DNA from: Nitrospira sp.
GTDB taxonomy: Bacteria; Nitrospirota; Nitrospiria; Nitrospirales; Nitrospiraceae
Length of the DNA: 64,000 bases
Assembly: GCA_005116945.1 (NCBI GenBank)
Contig: SWDH01000045.1
Span: 73,073-137,072, forward strand
Reading direction: 5' to 3'
Under the pieces are notes generated by a model, which saw nothing but the letters and a program-made list of their open reading frames with translations, was not told the DNA's origin and did not search any database. Within the stretch, counting starts at the first letter, position 1, and every line of letters begins with the position of its first letter. The translations under genes were made by a program, and so were the position numbers. Below are positions 17,598 through 26,931 of this stretch, in pieces.

Positions 17598-20500
17598 GTG
17601 CGGACCGATAAGAAACTCTCTCAAAAGACTGACAAGAAAGCTCCCTCTCGGGCGCATAGCCGGGGTGTGATCGGCTATGGCAAGAAAAGCGTACTTCTGG
17701 AAGAAGCCATCACCCACATGAATACCGGCAAGTATGCCCGGTCGTCCGCTGCGTTGAAAGAGCTACTCGCACTGGATCCTCAAAACACGGAAGCCAGACG
17801 GCTTTTTGCCACGCTGCATCTACGACTGGGCAGTCTTGTCACGGCGCGGCAGGCATTTGAGGCCCTTGCCAATGAAGCGATCGAACGACAAGACTTATGG
17901 CTGGCCGAATCCTTGTTGCGAGAGTATTTGGCTGCAGGACCACGCTGCGTGCCGTTCCTCGAACTCTTGGCCCACGTCTACGATGAAAAGGGAGATGCGA
18001 TGGCTGCGGTGGCAGAATTAGGGAAGGCCATCGACATCCTTATCGAAGATCCAGACTCTGACAATCCCAAGAAACCTTCTCAGCTGTATGCAAAGGTACG
18101 AGCGCTTGCGCCGGCAAGCCCTGTGGCACTCAAGTTCGCCTCTCTCTTCGACATACAAACAGGCGAGCTTCTTGCGCCTCATCCACCGGCTCCTGCCGAA
18201 GCGGCGCCAGTGGAAGCCGATGCCTCCCTGCATCTCCAGAGCGAAGCCCTCTCTATCTCCGAAGAATCTCAGGCGATCTCAGATGTGATGCCTTGGGAAC
18301 AATTCGACGGGGCTCCTCCGAATGAGGAGGCTCCGCCACCCACTTCGTCGAGTCCCATCAACGAATCGTTCGATGCGCTAGATGTTTTGATCGATCCGAG
18401 GATGGCCGGTTTGGCTACCCAGGAACTGGAGATTCCGTTATCCGAATCTGTTGGACCAATCCAGGATGACAATCGCCTCGACCAGGAAATGGGGCCAGCA
18501 ATATTGACTGTGCCTTCCTTTTCAATGAAGGGGCACCGTGATGATGAGGTGAAAGATCCGATTATCGAAGCTTTGCCCTCAGTCGAGGAGCGACTGAGCC
18601 CTAGCCCTTCAGAAAATTACACAGGAGATGGAGCGGGAGTCGCGGTCTCTTCCGTCGGATCGCCGGGATTATCTTCTCCCATGCCTTGGGAGCAAGTAGA
18701 GAACGTCACGATCAAGATTGAGGAAACGATCCCGCCACCGGCTCCATTGGCACAATCGGAAGAGCCACCTCTGTCGGGAGGCGAATCCATTTTTGCTTCG
18801 CCCGCTATCACTCAGCCTGAATCTGTATCAGAACAGTTGCCGAGTCCAACTCCAGTGCCGGATCTGACCGAAGCGCGTGAATCGATCTTTGCGGCTGAGC
18901 CGTCAACGATTCCTGCGATACTTCAAGCGCTTGAAGTCTCGACCCCGCCCGCCGCTGATTCCTCGCCCACGGCCCCGTTTTCATGGAATACCATATTCGA
19001 CGGCGCATGGAAGTTTGCCGGAGAAACGCTGTCGCCAAATTCACCGGTCGCATTGTCCAAGTCGGATACAACGTCACAGGATACGAAGGACATAGAATTC
19101 GTTCAGCCAGAACCCGTAACAGACTCGGGATTCTCCGCCCCCCCCAGTCCTTCAATTCCAGAACCGCTGATTTCAATTAGTGATTCCGAGCCGCTGCCGG
19201 ACACACACCCTTCGATCTTGAGTGAAGTGAGTGGCTCGATTACGGAAATACCTGCGATCAGAGCGTCTGATCTACCATCCTCAACTATGGCTGTTCTTTC
19301 GGAAGTGCCCTTGCAGCGGGAGGAGCCACCGACTTTATCGAGCGATGCCCCAAGCTCAATCAAGATGGATGTTCCGGGGCCTCCTCTGTCAGAGCTGGCC
19401 GAACCCGCTCGAGAACCTGAATCAGTTTCATTCTCGTACTTTACGCCGCCGCAACCTGTGGCGCCATTTCCGGAAGCCTCCGCTCCAGAACTCTCACATT
19501 CATTGGTGATTCCGGAAACGTCACCCGCACAGGCTTCCTCGGAACCCCCCGAAATGCCCGTCCCACTACTTACGGTTGTCTCGGCTCCTCCACCCTCCGA
19601 GACACCAAGCGTTGCGCTATCTATGGAGACAGCGGCGCCTTGGAGTACCGGCGAAGTCGAGGTTCAATCACATCGTCCGTCTGAAAAGAAACGAAACTGG
19701 GACAAGGAGAAGGGGGATGTCCCACTCGATCCGGTGGTTTCATTGCCAGTGATCGAGGCATCGGCTGCATCGGCCACTGAATTGTCACGTAGCGGTGGGT
19801 GGGCGGCGGTTCCTTCTGAAGGGGCCCCTCCTGTCGAAGCGGCAGCTCCCATTCCTGAAAAAGTGGTTCCTCCGGAAGATACGAGACCGGAGTGGGTTCG
19901 GGCGAGTGAGTCGATCACATTTGTGAGCACTCCTCCACTCTCTACTGAGATGCGGGAAGATCCTGGTGCCGAATCTACTTACTCGCAACCAGAGTCTGCC
20001 GTGTCGGTTGCTGCGTCGGCCGTGGATGTACTTTTTGACTCAACTGGTGAGCATCGCCAGGTCCTTACTCAGGATCGTCTGGCATCGCCACGACCGCGGC
20101 CTCGGACTTCCAGGAAAATGGCGCGGATCCGCAACGGCATCTCATCGTTTATCGGATCGTGCTTTTCGACAACGCGATCGATGGTGTTGCTGTGTGTGGG
20201 GTTGGTGTTCTCCTGTGTGATATTGACGGCAATCGGCATAGGGGCGGTCGGATTAGCATGGATCATGATGGAAGCTCCCCCATCGTTGACCTATCAGAAC
20301 CTGACAACGAGTCCTCCACAGGCACTCACCGATTCAACAAAAAACGGGTATTTCTTGCTGCTCGGATTCGATGTTCCGGGGGGACAGAATCCGATCCGAG
20401 CGGGTTTCGAGCGTAATGCGGAGGAGATCGATCTTCAGGCAGCGCACTCCTGCATGCTCGGCGATGAAGGGGAAGGCGCGACGACAGGAACTCCTGCCCA

Positions 20501-21560
20501 TATGACCCATAAATGGTTTGCCAGCGCCGACCCGATGGCACAACTGAAGCCGCAGGCGGCATCGATACGACTATGGGCGGCTCAAGAATCGCTCGCCCTC
20601 AAACGTTACCAACAGTGGCTGTCGATGCCGTTTGAAGATGTGGGCTACGGGAAAATCTTGAGCCCGAACTGTGCCCATATTCTCCTGGCTCATCGTTTGT
20701 ACCTGGCAGAAGGGTTTGGGCAGGATATCAATGCAGGGCTTGGGCGTCTTGAGAACGATATGGAATCCTGGCGGACTGTGCTGGGTCAGTCGAAGACGTT
20801 GATGGTGAAAATGTTGGCTGTGACGGCGGTACAGGACGATGCTGCTATTGCGTCCGGGCTCTTGACCCGTCAGGATCTCGATGAGACAGCGATCGGCCGA
20901 CTCGGCAAGATCGTTCGCCCTCTGGATCAGGCTGAGTTGTCCATCCGATGGCCGATGCAGAGCCATCTTCTGTGGGGGACGAATGCTGCGATGAAGAGCG
21001 TGAAGAACGACAAGACCGCCGATCGCCCTCTGTATGTTGCCGTAGCGGCTGCGATGCCCCTTCCTGTGCAGCGGCGATCCAACGAGTATGCTGATTACTA
21101 CGAGGAGGCGAGCAAAGCGGTGGCGGAAGGGCGCTATACCAACTTGCCCAAACCGTCTAGTTTCATTCGAACTTCCGTTGCCAGCGTGGTGGACTACGTG
21201 GCGAATCCGATCGAGCACATTATTGGCATCGAGCCGCTTCCTTCATGGGATCCCTATGTTGGGCGAACAGTAGAGACTGATGCGCGGCTTCGTCTGGCGA
21301 GCCTGCAAGTCTGGGTCAGACGGGGGGTGCAAGAGGGAGATGTGATCACGCGTCTCGCAAAGGCGAGCCAGACCCTCTACGATCCCTTTACCGGTCTTCC
21401 TATGTTGGTCGATCAGCGTAAAGAAGTGCTCTATAGTGTTGGGCAAGACGGTAAAGATCAAGAAGGCGATTCCCAGCGCGATGTCGCCGTCGTCATTCCC
21501 AAATCTCAATCGATTGGGCTTGAGAGAAGCCGCTCCGTGTCTTCACCGCGGTCCAAGTAA
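17598..21560 (+). CDS. Large TPR / proline-rich / single-pass membrane protein
   Basis: A 1320-residue protein of unknown function in three parts. Residues about 30-200 form tetratricopeptide-like helices (AITHMNTGKYARSSAALKEL, LLALDPQNTEARRLFATLHL). Residues about 205-840 are a Pro/Ser/Glu-rich disordered region with repeated MPWEQ words. A hydrophobic segment at about 862-887 crosses the membrane. The final 430 residues are a folded domain starting GYFLLLGFDVPGG that I cannot assign. The TPR part would be cytoplasmic and the C-terminal domain periplasmic. The start is GTG 17598 with AAGG upstream. It is divergent from the secretin, which hints at a joint secretion or assembly role. Confidence 0.75.
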   Translation: MRTDKKLSQKTDKKAPSRAHSRGVIGYGKKSVLLEEAITHMNTGKYARSSAALKELLALDPQNTEARRLFATLHLRLGSLVTARQAFEALANEAIERQDLWLAESLLREYLAAGPRCVPFLELLAHVYDEKGDAMAAVAELGKAIDILIEDPDSDNPKKPSQLYAKVRALAPASPVALKFASLFDIQTGELLAPHPPAPAEAAPVEADASLHLQSEALSISEESQAISDVMPWEQFDGAPPNEEAPPPTSSSPINESFDALDVLIDPRMAGLATQELEIPLSESVGPIQDDNRLDQEMGPAILTVPSFSMKGHRDDEVKDPIIEALPSVEERLSPSPSENYTGDGAGVAVSSVGSPGLSSPMPWEQVENVTIKIEETIPPPAPLAQSEEPPLSGGESIFASPAITQPESVSEQLPSPTPVPDLTEARESIFAAEPSTIPAILQALEVSTPPAADSSPTAPFSWNTIFDGAWKFAGETLSPNSPVALSKSDTTSQDTKDIEFVQPEPVTDSGFSAPPSPSIPEPLISISDSEPLPDTHPSILSEVSGSITEIPAIRASDLPSSTMAVLSEVPLQREEPPTLSSDAPSSIKMDVPGPPLSELAEPAREPESVSFSYFTPPQPVAPFPEASAPELSHSLVIPETSPAQASSEPPEMPVPLLTVVSAPPPSETPSVALSMETAAPWSTGEVEVQSHRPSEKKRNWDKEKGDVPLDPVVSLPVIEASAASATELSRSGGWAAVPSEGAPPVEAAAPIPEKVVPPEDTRPEWVRASESITFVSTPPLSTEMREDPGAESTYSQPESAVSVAASAVDVLFDSTGEHRQVLTQDRLASPRPRPRTSRKMARIRNGISSFIGSCFSTTRSMVLLCVGLVFSCVILTAIGIGAVGLAWIMMEAPPSLTYQNLTTSPPQALTDSTKNGYFLLLGFDVPGGQNPIRAGFERNAEEIDLQAAHSCMLGDEGEGATTGTPAHMTHKWFASADPMAQLKPQAASIRLWAAQESLALKRYQQWLSMPFEDVGYGKILSPNCAHILLAHRLYLAEGFGQDINAGLGRLENDMESWRTVLGQSKTLMVKMLAVTAVQDDAAIASGLLTRQDLDETAIGRLGKIVRPLDQAELSIRWPMQSHLLWGTNAAMKSVKNDKTADRPLYVAVAAAMPLPVQRRSNEYADYYEEASKAVAEGRYTNLPKPSSFIRTSVASVVDYVANPIEHIIGIEPLPSWDPYVGRTVETDARLRLASLQVWVRRGVQEGDVITRLAKASQTLYDPFTGLPMLVDQRKEVLYSVGQDGKDQEGDSQRDVAVVIPKSQSIGLERSRSVSSPRSK

Positions 21561-21680
21561 TTCACCGATCCCTTCCTTATCTGCACTCAAAGATTTCTGA
21601 TTTCTTTACCTGCTCTGGTTGCTTGACACGGCTGACCGTATTCCACAGAATCACGGCACACCACTACGAGAATAGATACC

Positions 21681-23165
21681 ATGGCGTCCTCACCGTCACC
21701 CTTTCCATATGCGTCCTCGGCAAAAAAAGGGGCCACATTTCCATCTGCCGTTCCGACGCAGATCGTCTCGAACGAAGAGTTCACCCCTTTCAGTCAGACG
21801 GCAGATCAGGCCCGTGTTGAATCGCGTGTCGTCACGATTGTGGAGAGAGCCGCCGCTCGACGAGGTCTGACGCGTCGAGATTTTCTCAGGACAACCGGTG
21901 GGATGGCCGCTGCGTTGCTGGCCATGAACTCGATCTTTGGAAAATTTTTTGAAGTTGGAGAAATCGAACTGTTTGAAACGGCAGCCTTTGCCGAGCAACA
22001 GGGCGCGCCCTACTTTATCTTCGATGTACAGACGCATTACGTCGGCTCGCATTTCGATCCGACCGATGTGGAACATACACGAAAGGGCGCGGTGTCCAAA
22101 CAGGGGCTGCTGTCGCTGAGGCGATGGATACGGGAGTCCGGGCTCAATCCGAAGCTGGCGGGAGATCGAGGCACCATCGACGATCTTTCGTGGGAAAATT
22201 TTGTGAAAGAAGTGTTTCTCGACAGTGAGACCACCATCGGTCTCATCAGTACACCGCCGGGACCCTATCCGCAAGAAGCGGTCGTGCCGCCGAACGAGAT
22301 GGCGCATATCCGTGACGAAATCAACCGTCTTGCACAGTCTCAACGAATGCTGGCGCATGGATTGGCCACACCCCAACTGGGGGCAGCCGACTTGGATTTC
22401 ATGGTGATGCAGGCGGAGACGCTTAAGGTCGATGCGTGGAAGTGCTACACCGGCTCCTGTCCGAAAGGATTCAATCGTGGCTGGTGGATGGACGATGAGA
22501 AGATCGCCTATCCGATGCTGGAGCAAGCGCGCAAGCTCAATATTAAACGGGTTTGTGTTCACAAAGGACTTCCGCTCGGGCCGGTGCCGGAATACAACCA
22601 TCCCAAGGATCTGATCAAAGCCGCAAGAGATTTTCCAGACATCGATTTCCTGGTCTATCACTCGGGGCTCAAGAGCACTTCGACAGCAGATACGGTGTTT
22701 GCAAAGACAGGCGAAATTCCTTGGACCACCGAGTTCTGCCGTATGAGGCAGGCGCAGCCTGGAATTAAGAACATTTACATGGAGCTTGGTTCGACATTTG
22801 CGCAACTTGTCACGACCCATCCGGCGGTCTGTGCGCATCTGCTCGGGCAGATCATCGACGCGTTCGGCGTCGATCATGTGCTCTGGGGGACAGATTCGAT
22901 ATGGTATGGGTCGCCGCAATGGCAGATCGAAGCCTTTCGGCGGTTCCAGATTCCGGATCAGCTGATTGAGCAGCATCGGTACCAGCTGCTTACGCGTAAG
23001 GTAAAGGAACAGATCTTTGGATTGAATGCGGCGCGCGTGTTTGGCGTTGATGTCAAGGCGAAACGGAATGCATTACAACAAGATGTGCTGGGGCAACTCA
23101 GGATGAGCTATCTGGAGGAAGGGCCGGAGCCGAGCCATCGGGTCTATGGGTGGGTGGCGGGATGA
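21681..23165 (+). CDS. Tat-exported amidohydrolase-2 family protein
   Basis: A 494-residue metal-dependent hydrolase of the amidohydrolase-2 family (decarboxylases and hydrolases with a TIM-barrel). A Tat motif, LTRRDFLRTTGG (about 63-74), is followed by a hydrophobic stretch, indicating export folded to the periplasm; the 60-residue n-region before it is unusually long. Barrel motifs include FDVQTHYVG, VCVHKGLPLG, FLVYHSGLKS and LWGTDSIWYG, the last carrying the Asp of strand 8. The substrate is not predictable. ATG 21681 is the only upstream Met. It precedes the AIM24-like gene by 53 bp on the same strand. Confidence 0.85.
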   Translation: MASSPSPFPYASSAKKGATFPSAVPTQIVSNEEFTPFSQTADQARVESRVVTIVERAAARRGLTRRDFLRTTGGMAAALLAMNSIFGKFFEVGEIELFETAAFAEQQGAPYFIFDVQTHYVGSHFDPTDVEHTRKGAVSKQGLLSLRRWIRESGLNPKLAGDRGTIDDLSWENFVKEVFLDSETTIGLISTPPGPYPQEAVVPPNEMAHIRDEINRLAQSQRMLAHGLATPQLGAADLDFMVMQAETLKVDAWKCYTGSCPKGFNRGWWMDDEKIAYPMLEQARKLNIKRVCVHKGLPLGPVPEYNHPKDLIKAARDFPDIDFLVYHSGLKSTSTADTVFAKTGEIPWTTEFCRMRQAQPGIKNIYMELGSTFAQLVTTHPAVCAHLLGQIIDAFGVDHVLWGTDSIWYGSPQWQIEAFRRFQIPDQLIEQHRYQLLTRKVKEQIFGLNAARVFGVDVKAKRNALQQDVLGQLRMSYLEEGPEPSHRVYGWVAG

Positions 23166-23218
23166 ACATCGTGAGGCGTCAGGGGGTAAGGTGCTATGTC
23201 AGCCAGGAGGATTAGTAG

Positions 23219-23902
23219 ATGAAAAGCGAAATCTTATATCCAGGGGCGTTTCCGATGGTGCGAGTGGACTTAGCGGCAGGCGAGAACATCAAAGCCGAGT
23301 CGGGTGCGATGGTAGCATGCTCACCGACCATCGACATTGAAAGCAAGATGGAAGGCGGCTTTCTCGGAGCCCTATCACGAAAGTTTCTGACAGGGGAGAA
23401 GTTCTTCTTCCAGACGCTGCGCGCCAGCCGCGGGCCTGGCGAGGCATTGCTGGCTCCGACGGTGCCCGGCGAGATTGTCATTTTAGAACTCGATGGTGTG
23501 AACGAATACATGGTGCAGAAGGACGGTTTCCTCGCGGGCGCCGATACGATCGTCATCGAAAGCAAAATGCAGGGCCTGAGTCGTGGACTGTTGGGTGGAG
23601 AGGGTTTTTTCATTCTGAAAATCAGCGGGAAGGGGACGCTTGTTCTGAATAGTTTCGGGGCCATTCACAAGATTGAGTTGAAGCCCGATCAGGAATACAT
23701 TGTGGACAATAGCCACCTCGTAGCTTGGTCCTCCACGACTTCCTACAACATTGAAAAGGCCACCTCCGGTTGGGTGGCCAGCTTCACGTCAGGCGAAGGG
23801 TTTGTCTGTCGGTTCCGGGGGCCAGGACTCGTCTACATTCAAAGTCGAAACCCGGGAAGTTTTGGAGCGTGGATCAGGCAATTCATCCCGGTCTCCGAAT
23901 AA
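23219..23902 (+). CDS. AIM24 / TIGR00266-family protein
   Basis: A 227-residue beta-rich protein of the AIM24 (TIGR00266) family. Typical features are VDLAAGENIKAESGAMVAC near the start, the GFLGALSRKFLTGEKFFFQT repeat, GEIVILELDG, and the paired Gly-rich strands SRGLLGGEGFFILKISGKGTLVLNSFG. Bacterial members are soluble and of unknown function; the yeast member is mitochondrial inner-membrane associated. An excellent ribosome binding site (CCAGGAGG) precedes ATG 23219. Probably in one operon with the amidohydrolase. Its TAA stop is directly followed by a family A element. Confidence 0.9.
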   Translation: MKSEILYPGAFPMVRVDLAAGENIKAESGAMVACSPTIDIESKMEGGFLGALSRKFLTGEKFFFQTLRASRGPGEALLAPTVPGEIVILELDGVNEYMVQKDGFLAGADTIVIESKMQGLSRGLLGGEGFFILKISGKGTLVLNSFGAIHKIELKPDQEYIVDNSHLVAWSSTTSYNIEKATSGWVASFTSGEGFVCRFRGPGLVYIQSRNPGSFGAWIRQFIPVSE

Positions 23903-23903
23903 C

Positions 23904-24026
23904 GGCTGCTGAAAATGGCCGCCAACTTCGTTCTCAGCTCGCAGGAATTCCTCAACGTACCCCAGAGGGTACGCTTCCGGTTTCTGCTCGCCTGCGGCCT
24001 CGTTCGCGATCATTTTGATCAGCCGT
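23904..24026 (-). repeat. Family A palindromic element, copy 8
   Basis: Begins GGCTGCTGAAAATGGCCGCC two bases after the AIM24 stop, carries the CTCAACGTACCCCAGAGGG turn, and ends TTTTGATCAGCCGT ten bases before the M48 protease start. More divergent than most copies. Confidence 0.8.
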
Positions 24027-24036
24027 ACAACCCCAG

Positions 24037-25179
24037 ATGACCGCTATGATTCCCAACGCCCTTTGTTTCGGTGATGAGTTTCCTGCCGCTGGTGCGCCTT
24101 GTCTTGTTCAAGTCGAGGAGCATGGACTCACTGTGAATTTTGCATCCGATACTACCGATGACCAATCGGAATCCGTTCCTTTTTCAAGCCTCACCGTCTC
24201 GGCAGGCGGGCTCGACCATGACCAGCTTGTCGTGAAATGGGCTGGGCAAAAAGGGGAGCGGACGCTCTATTTAAAGAACCCTGACGTGATTCGCGCCTTC
24301 CGGCAAGCGGCGCCGGATCAGCTGAGTCATTCCTTTGAACAAGCGGCGGAACGTGTCCGTCAGGTGCGTCACCGGAGCCGGCTTGTTTGGGGTCTAGTCG
24401 GCGGGGTGTTTCTGGCCACGGTGCTGGGACTCTGGTTCCAGTCCGATCTGCTCGTTGAGATTGCGGTGAGCCGGATTCCGGTGGAGTGGGAACAAAAGCT
24501 GGGGGAATCGGCCTATCGAGATTTTCTTAGCCATCAGGAAGTAATGAAAGAGGGCCCAGCAGTCGCAGCGCTTGGAGAGATGACCCAACGCATGACGGCG
24601 CAGATTCCAGATAGTCCCTACAAGTTCGAAGTGACAGTAGTGAAGAGCGACGTCGTCAACGCCTTTGCGCTCCCTGGCGGGTACGTGGTGGTGTTCACCG
24701 GGCTCATGAAAAAAGCAGAGAGCGGGGAAGAAGTCGCAGGCGTGCTGAGCCATGAACTGAACCATGTGCTGCAGCGGCATGGGCTTGAACGGATCGTGAA
24801 AAGTCTCGGGATCATGACGGTGGCGGCCATTGTGTTCGGCAATCAACAGGGCCTCGTCGGGATGATGAAACAACTCGGAGTCGAACTGTTCACCCTCAAG
24901 TTCGGCCGAGAGCAGGAGACCGAGGCCGATCTGACGGGATTGCAGTTGCTTCAGCGGGCCAAGATCGATCCCTCCGGTATGATCACGTTTTTCGAACGGC
25001 TCTCGGAGAAAGACGAAGGCCGGATGGAGTGGCTCTCGACACATCCGATGAGTGCTGCCAGGGCCGACCGATTGAAAGCGGAGCTCGCGGCCTTGCCGAA
25101 GAAATCGCCGGAGCCTTTCACGTTCGACTGGAAGCAGGTGCAGGCTTCAATCGGATCCCAGACGGTCGTCGTCCCATGA
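24037..25179 (+). CDS. M48-family membrane metalloprotease
   Basis: A 380-residue zinc protease. The zinc site HELNH is at residues 239-243 (SHELNHVLQRHG), and the third ligand lies in EQETEADLTG (about 292-301), the M48 ExxxD pattern. One transmembrane segment at about 113-130 (LVWGLVGGVFLATVLGLWF) anchors it; the N-terminal 100 residues form a beta-rich domain seen in M48 proteins of unknown partner. Such proteases degrade or process damaged envelope proteins. Start ATG 24037, with a second at 24046. The stop overlaps the ATG of the following phosphoesterase remnant by four bases (ATGA), so the two genes were coupled. Confidence 0.9.
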   Translation: MTAMIPNALCFGDEFPAAGAPCLVQVEEHGLTVNFASDTTDDQSESVPFSSLTVSAGGLDHDQLVVKWAGQKGERTLYLKNPDVIRAFRQAAPDQLSHSFEQAAERVRQVRHRSRLVWGLVGGVFLATVLGLWFQSDLLVEIAVSRIPVEWEQKLGESAYRDFLSHQEVMKEGPAVAALGEMTQRMTAQIPDSPYKFEVTVVKSDVVNAFALPGGYVVVFTGLMKKAESGEEVAGVLSHELNHVLQRHGLERIVKSLGIMTVAAIVFGNQQGLVGMMKQLGVELFTLKFGREQETEADLTGLQLLQRAKIDPSGMITFFERLSEKDEGRMEWLSTHPMSAARADRLKAELAALPKKSPEPFTFDWKQVQASIGSQTVVVP

Positions 25180-25552
25180 ACCAGCGGAGCGCCATTCGGA
25201 TCGGAGTGATTGCCGACACCCACGGGCGATTCGATCCTGTGGTCCGACGACATTTTAAAGGCGCCGATTATATTTTTCACGCCGGGGATATTGGCAAGCG
25301 ATCCGTCATATTCTGTATGAAGGCGGGAAGCTCACAAAGGACGGACGAACGTTTCTAGATCGCGAACGACCTGACATCTGCGTCTTCGGTCACACCCATC
25401 AGCCGAAAGCGGATTGGTTCGGGAAGACCCTGCTTTTCAATCCAGGGTCGGCGGGGCTAAAGCGATTCAAGCTGCCACGAGGCGTGGGTATCCTTGTTCT
25501 TGCGAGGCAGGGGCAATCCCGAAGCACATCCTGCTCGATGATAGACGGGTGA
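25176..25552 (+). pseudogene. YfcE/MJ0936-type phosphoesterase, internally deleted
   Basis: The 5' part reads IGVIADTHGRFDP and YIFHAGDIGK, the first two metal motifs of calcineurin-like phosphodiesterases, then leaves frame at about 25300. From there a second frame gives ILYEGGKLTKDG, DICVFGHTHQPKADWFG and NPGSAGLKRFKLPRG, the C-terminal metal motif and end of the same family. About 60-80 residues, including the middle GNHD-type motif, are missing. A third frame then reads IPKHILLDDRRVKV, suggesting one more indel. The remnant is translationally coupled (ATGA) to the M48 protease. Real decay or an assembly deletion are both possible. Confidence 0.8.
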
Positions 25553-25734
25553 AGGTGACACCGCGTGGGGCTATAAAATCTTACCTGGGGTGTGTCTCAG
25601 GCGGCCCAGCGGACTTGTCTCAAAAACAGGGCAGTAATTTCCGTACGCTCCACCAGCAACCACGCGGCAAATCATAAAGCCATTCTTCTCGATGTCGGCC
25701 TTTGGCTAACGCATACACGAGGAGGGTGCCACCA

Positions 25735-25758
25735 TGGATTTTGACAGGTATGCATGAG
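25735..25758 (+). other. Seven-codon mini-ORF with strong ribosome binding site
   Basis: GAGGAGGG, then six bases, then ATG GAT TTT GAC AGG TAT GCA TGA. The signal is far better than the tiny product deserves. It may be a leader peptide for the PEGA lipoprotein 70 bp downstream or the stump of a deleted gene. There is no other evidence for either. Confidence 0.3.
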
Positions 25759-25829
25759 ATGGGCATAATCATCTCCATTAGAAATCCTCACCAGAAAGGG
25801 CGCATTCGTTACTCAACAAAGAGGAGGGA

Positions 25830-26486
25830 ATGATGAGAAGGATTAGTGCATTGCTTTGCATGACCGTGCTGGGGCTATTTCTCACAGGTTGCGCAAGTGT
25901 GGTGTCGTTGATTAGCGAAGGGGGGCTCGATCAGGAAATGAGGGTTACTTCAGATCCTCCTGGGGCAAAGGTGTTTCTCATGGGCTCCATACCTCTCGGC
26001 GAGACCCCACTTCTGGACATTAAGATTGAACGAACAAAGAATACTTTCCTCGTTTTAAAGAAGGAGGGATATGAAGACCAAAATATCCTCCTGAAACATC
26101 GTTTCAATTACTGGTTCTGGGGGAATATCATTTGTTGTGGACTCTTTGGCTCTACAACAGATTCCATGACTGATGCTACTGTGCAGTTGAGCCCAACTCA
26201 ATATCACGTTCTTCTGAATCCGAAGAAAGTGTCCCTTGAACAAAGAGAGCAGTTTGCACGAATTAAGACGATTAGGAATCTCACATTGAGAGGTTATTTA
26301 GAGGTTCAACAAAATCTTGCCGTCGGGTATGGAGAATATCTGGCGAGTCTATTGACAACTTTGAGGGTGTCAGAATCTGAGCAAGGCGATGCGATTCGTC
26401 AGTTACAGAAAATAATGGTGGACTCAAAGGATCCATTGGAATTTTCGGACAAAGTTCTCGATAGCTTTCATCTGTCACGGCTCTAG
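25830..26486 (+). CDS. PEGA-domain lipoprotein with DUF3015-like tail (copy 1)
   Basis: A 218-residue lipoprotein: signal peptide with lipobox LTGC, a PEGA domain (RVTSDPPGAKVFLMGSIPLG, about 37-56, then FLVLKKEGY), and a C-terminal helical part (about 145-215). The tail pattern LEVQQNLAVGYGEYLASLLTTLRV matches the C-terminal part of the stand-alone DUF3015 protein at 27.7 kb (LSQEMAQGQGEHLASLATLMGV). Between them is a hydrophobic, cysteine-containing insert (FNYWFWGNIICCGLFGS) absent from copy 2. PEGA domains are surface or envelope modules of unclear binding role. AGGAGGG precedes ATG 25830. Confidence 0.8.
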   Translation: MMRRISALLCMTVLGLFLTGCASVVSLISEGGLDQEMRVTSDPPGAKVFLMGSIPLGETPLLDIKIERTKNTFLVLKKEGYEDQNILLKHRFNYWFWGNIICCGLFGSTTDSMTDATVQLSPTQYHVLLNPKKVSLEQREQFARIKTIRNLTLRGYLEVQQNLAVGYGEYLASLLTTLRVSESEQGDAIRQLQKIMVDSKDPLEFSDKVLDSFHLSRL

Positions 26487-26931
26487 CTAAACAGGCCGGA
26501 GCTGATTCCTTAAAATCGTGAGACGAAGAAACGCACTTCCCCAATCTATTAACAGAAGCGCAGTGCTGCATTTAAGAGCGATTCTCGCCGTTTTGTCGCG
26601 TTCGCATCCGGGTGTGCCTTTATTGATGCCGCAGTAAATCTGCCCGCATCATTTGCGGTGGAAACTCAAGTAAGAAGAGGCGGAAGAGAGCTTGTGGCGC
26701 CTGAATTGCTTTGAGGAGCGAGCCGTTCGCTCCGGTCACCGCCGCGCAATTCTTTCCAGTGAAGTCCCGCACAGACGCTGTTGTTCATGAAAGTCTGAGG
26801 AGTGTGAAGAACAGGATTCAGCGAGTCTCACAGCTGATGGCAGGATGTTGACAATTTGAGAACCTGTCCATAACGTTGTTGATCCTTTACTGGCAGGTAT
26901 TTGTGAAGTTCCTTCAGAAGGAATAAGAAAC
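26487..26931. other. Intergenic region between PEGA lipoproteins
   Basis: About 445 bp with no convincing ORF in any frame that has a ribosome binding site and recognisable motif. The last 20 bp carry the ribosome binding site of copy 2 (CAGAAGGAAT). Nothing else is recognised. Confidence 0.35.

Noticed and set aside
21696-22976. 426-residue minus-strand ORF opposite the amidohydrolase
   Set aside because: Translation is Arg/His/Cys-rich with no family motif; it mirrors the strongly supported amidohydrolase on the plus strand.
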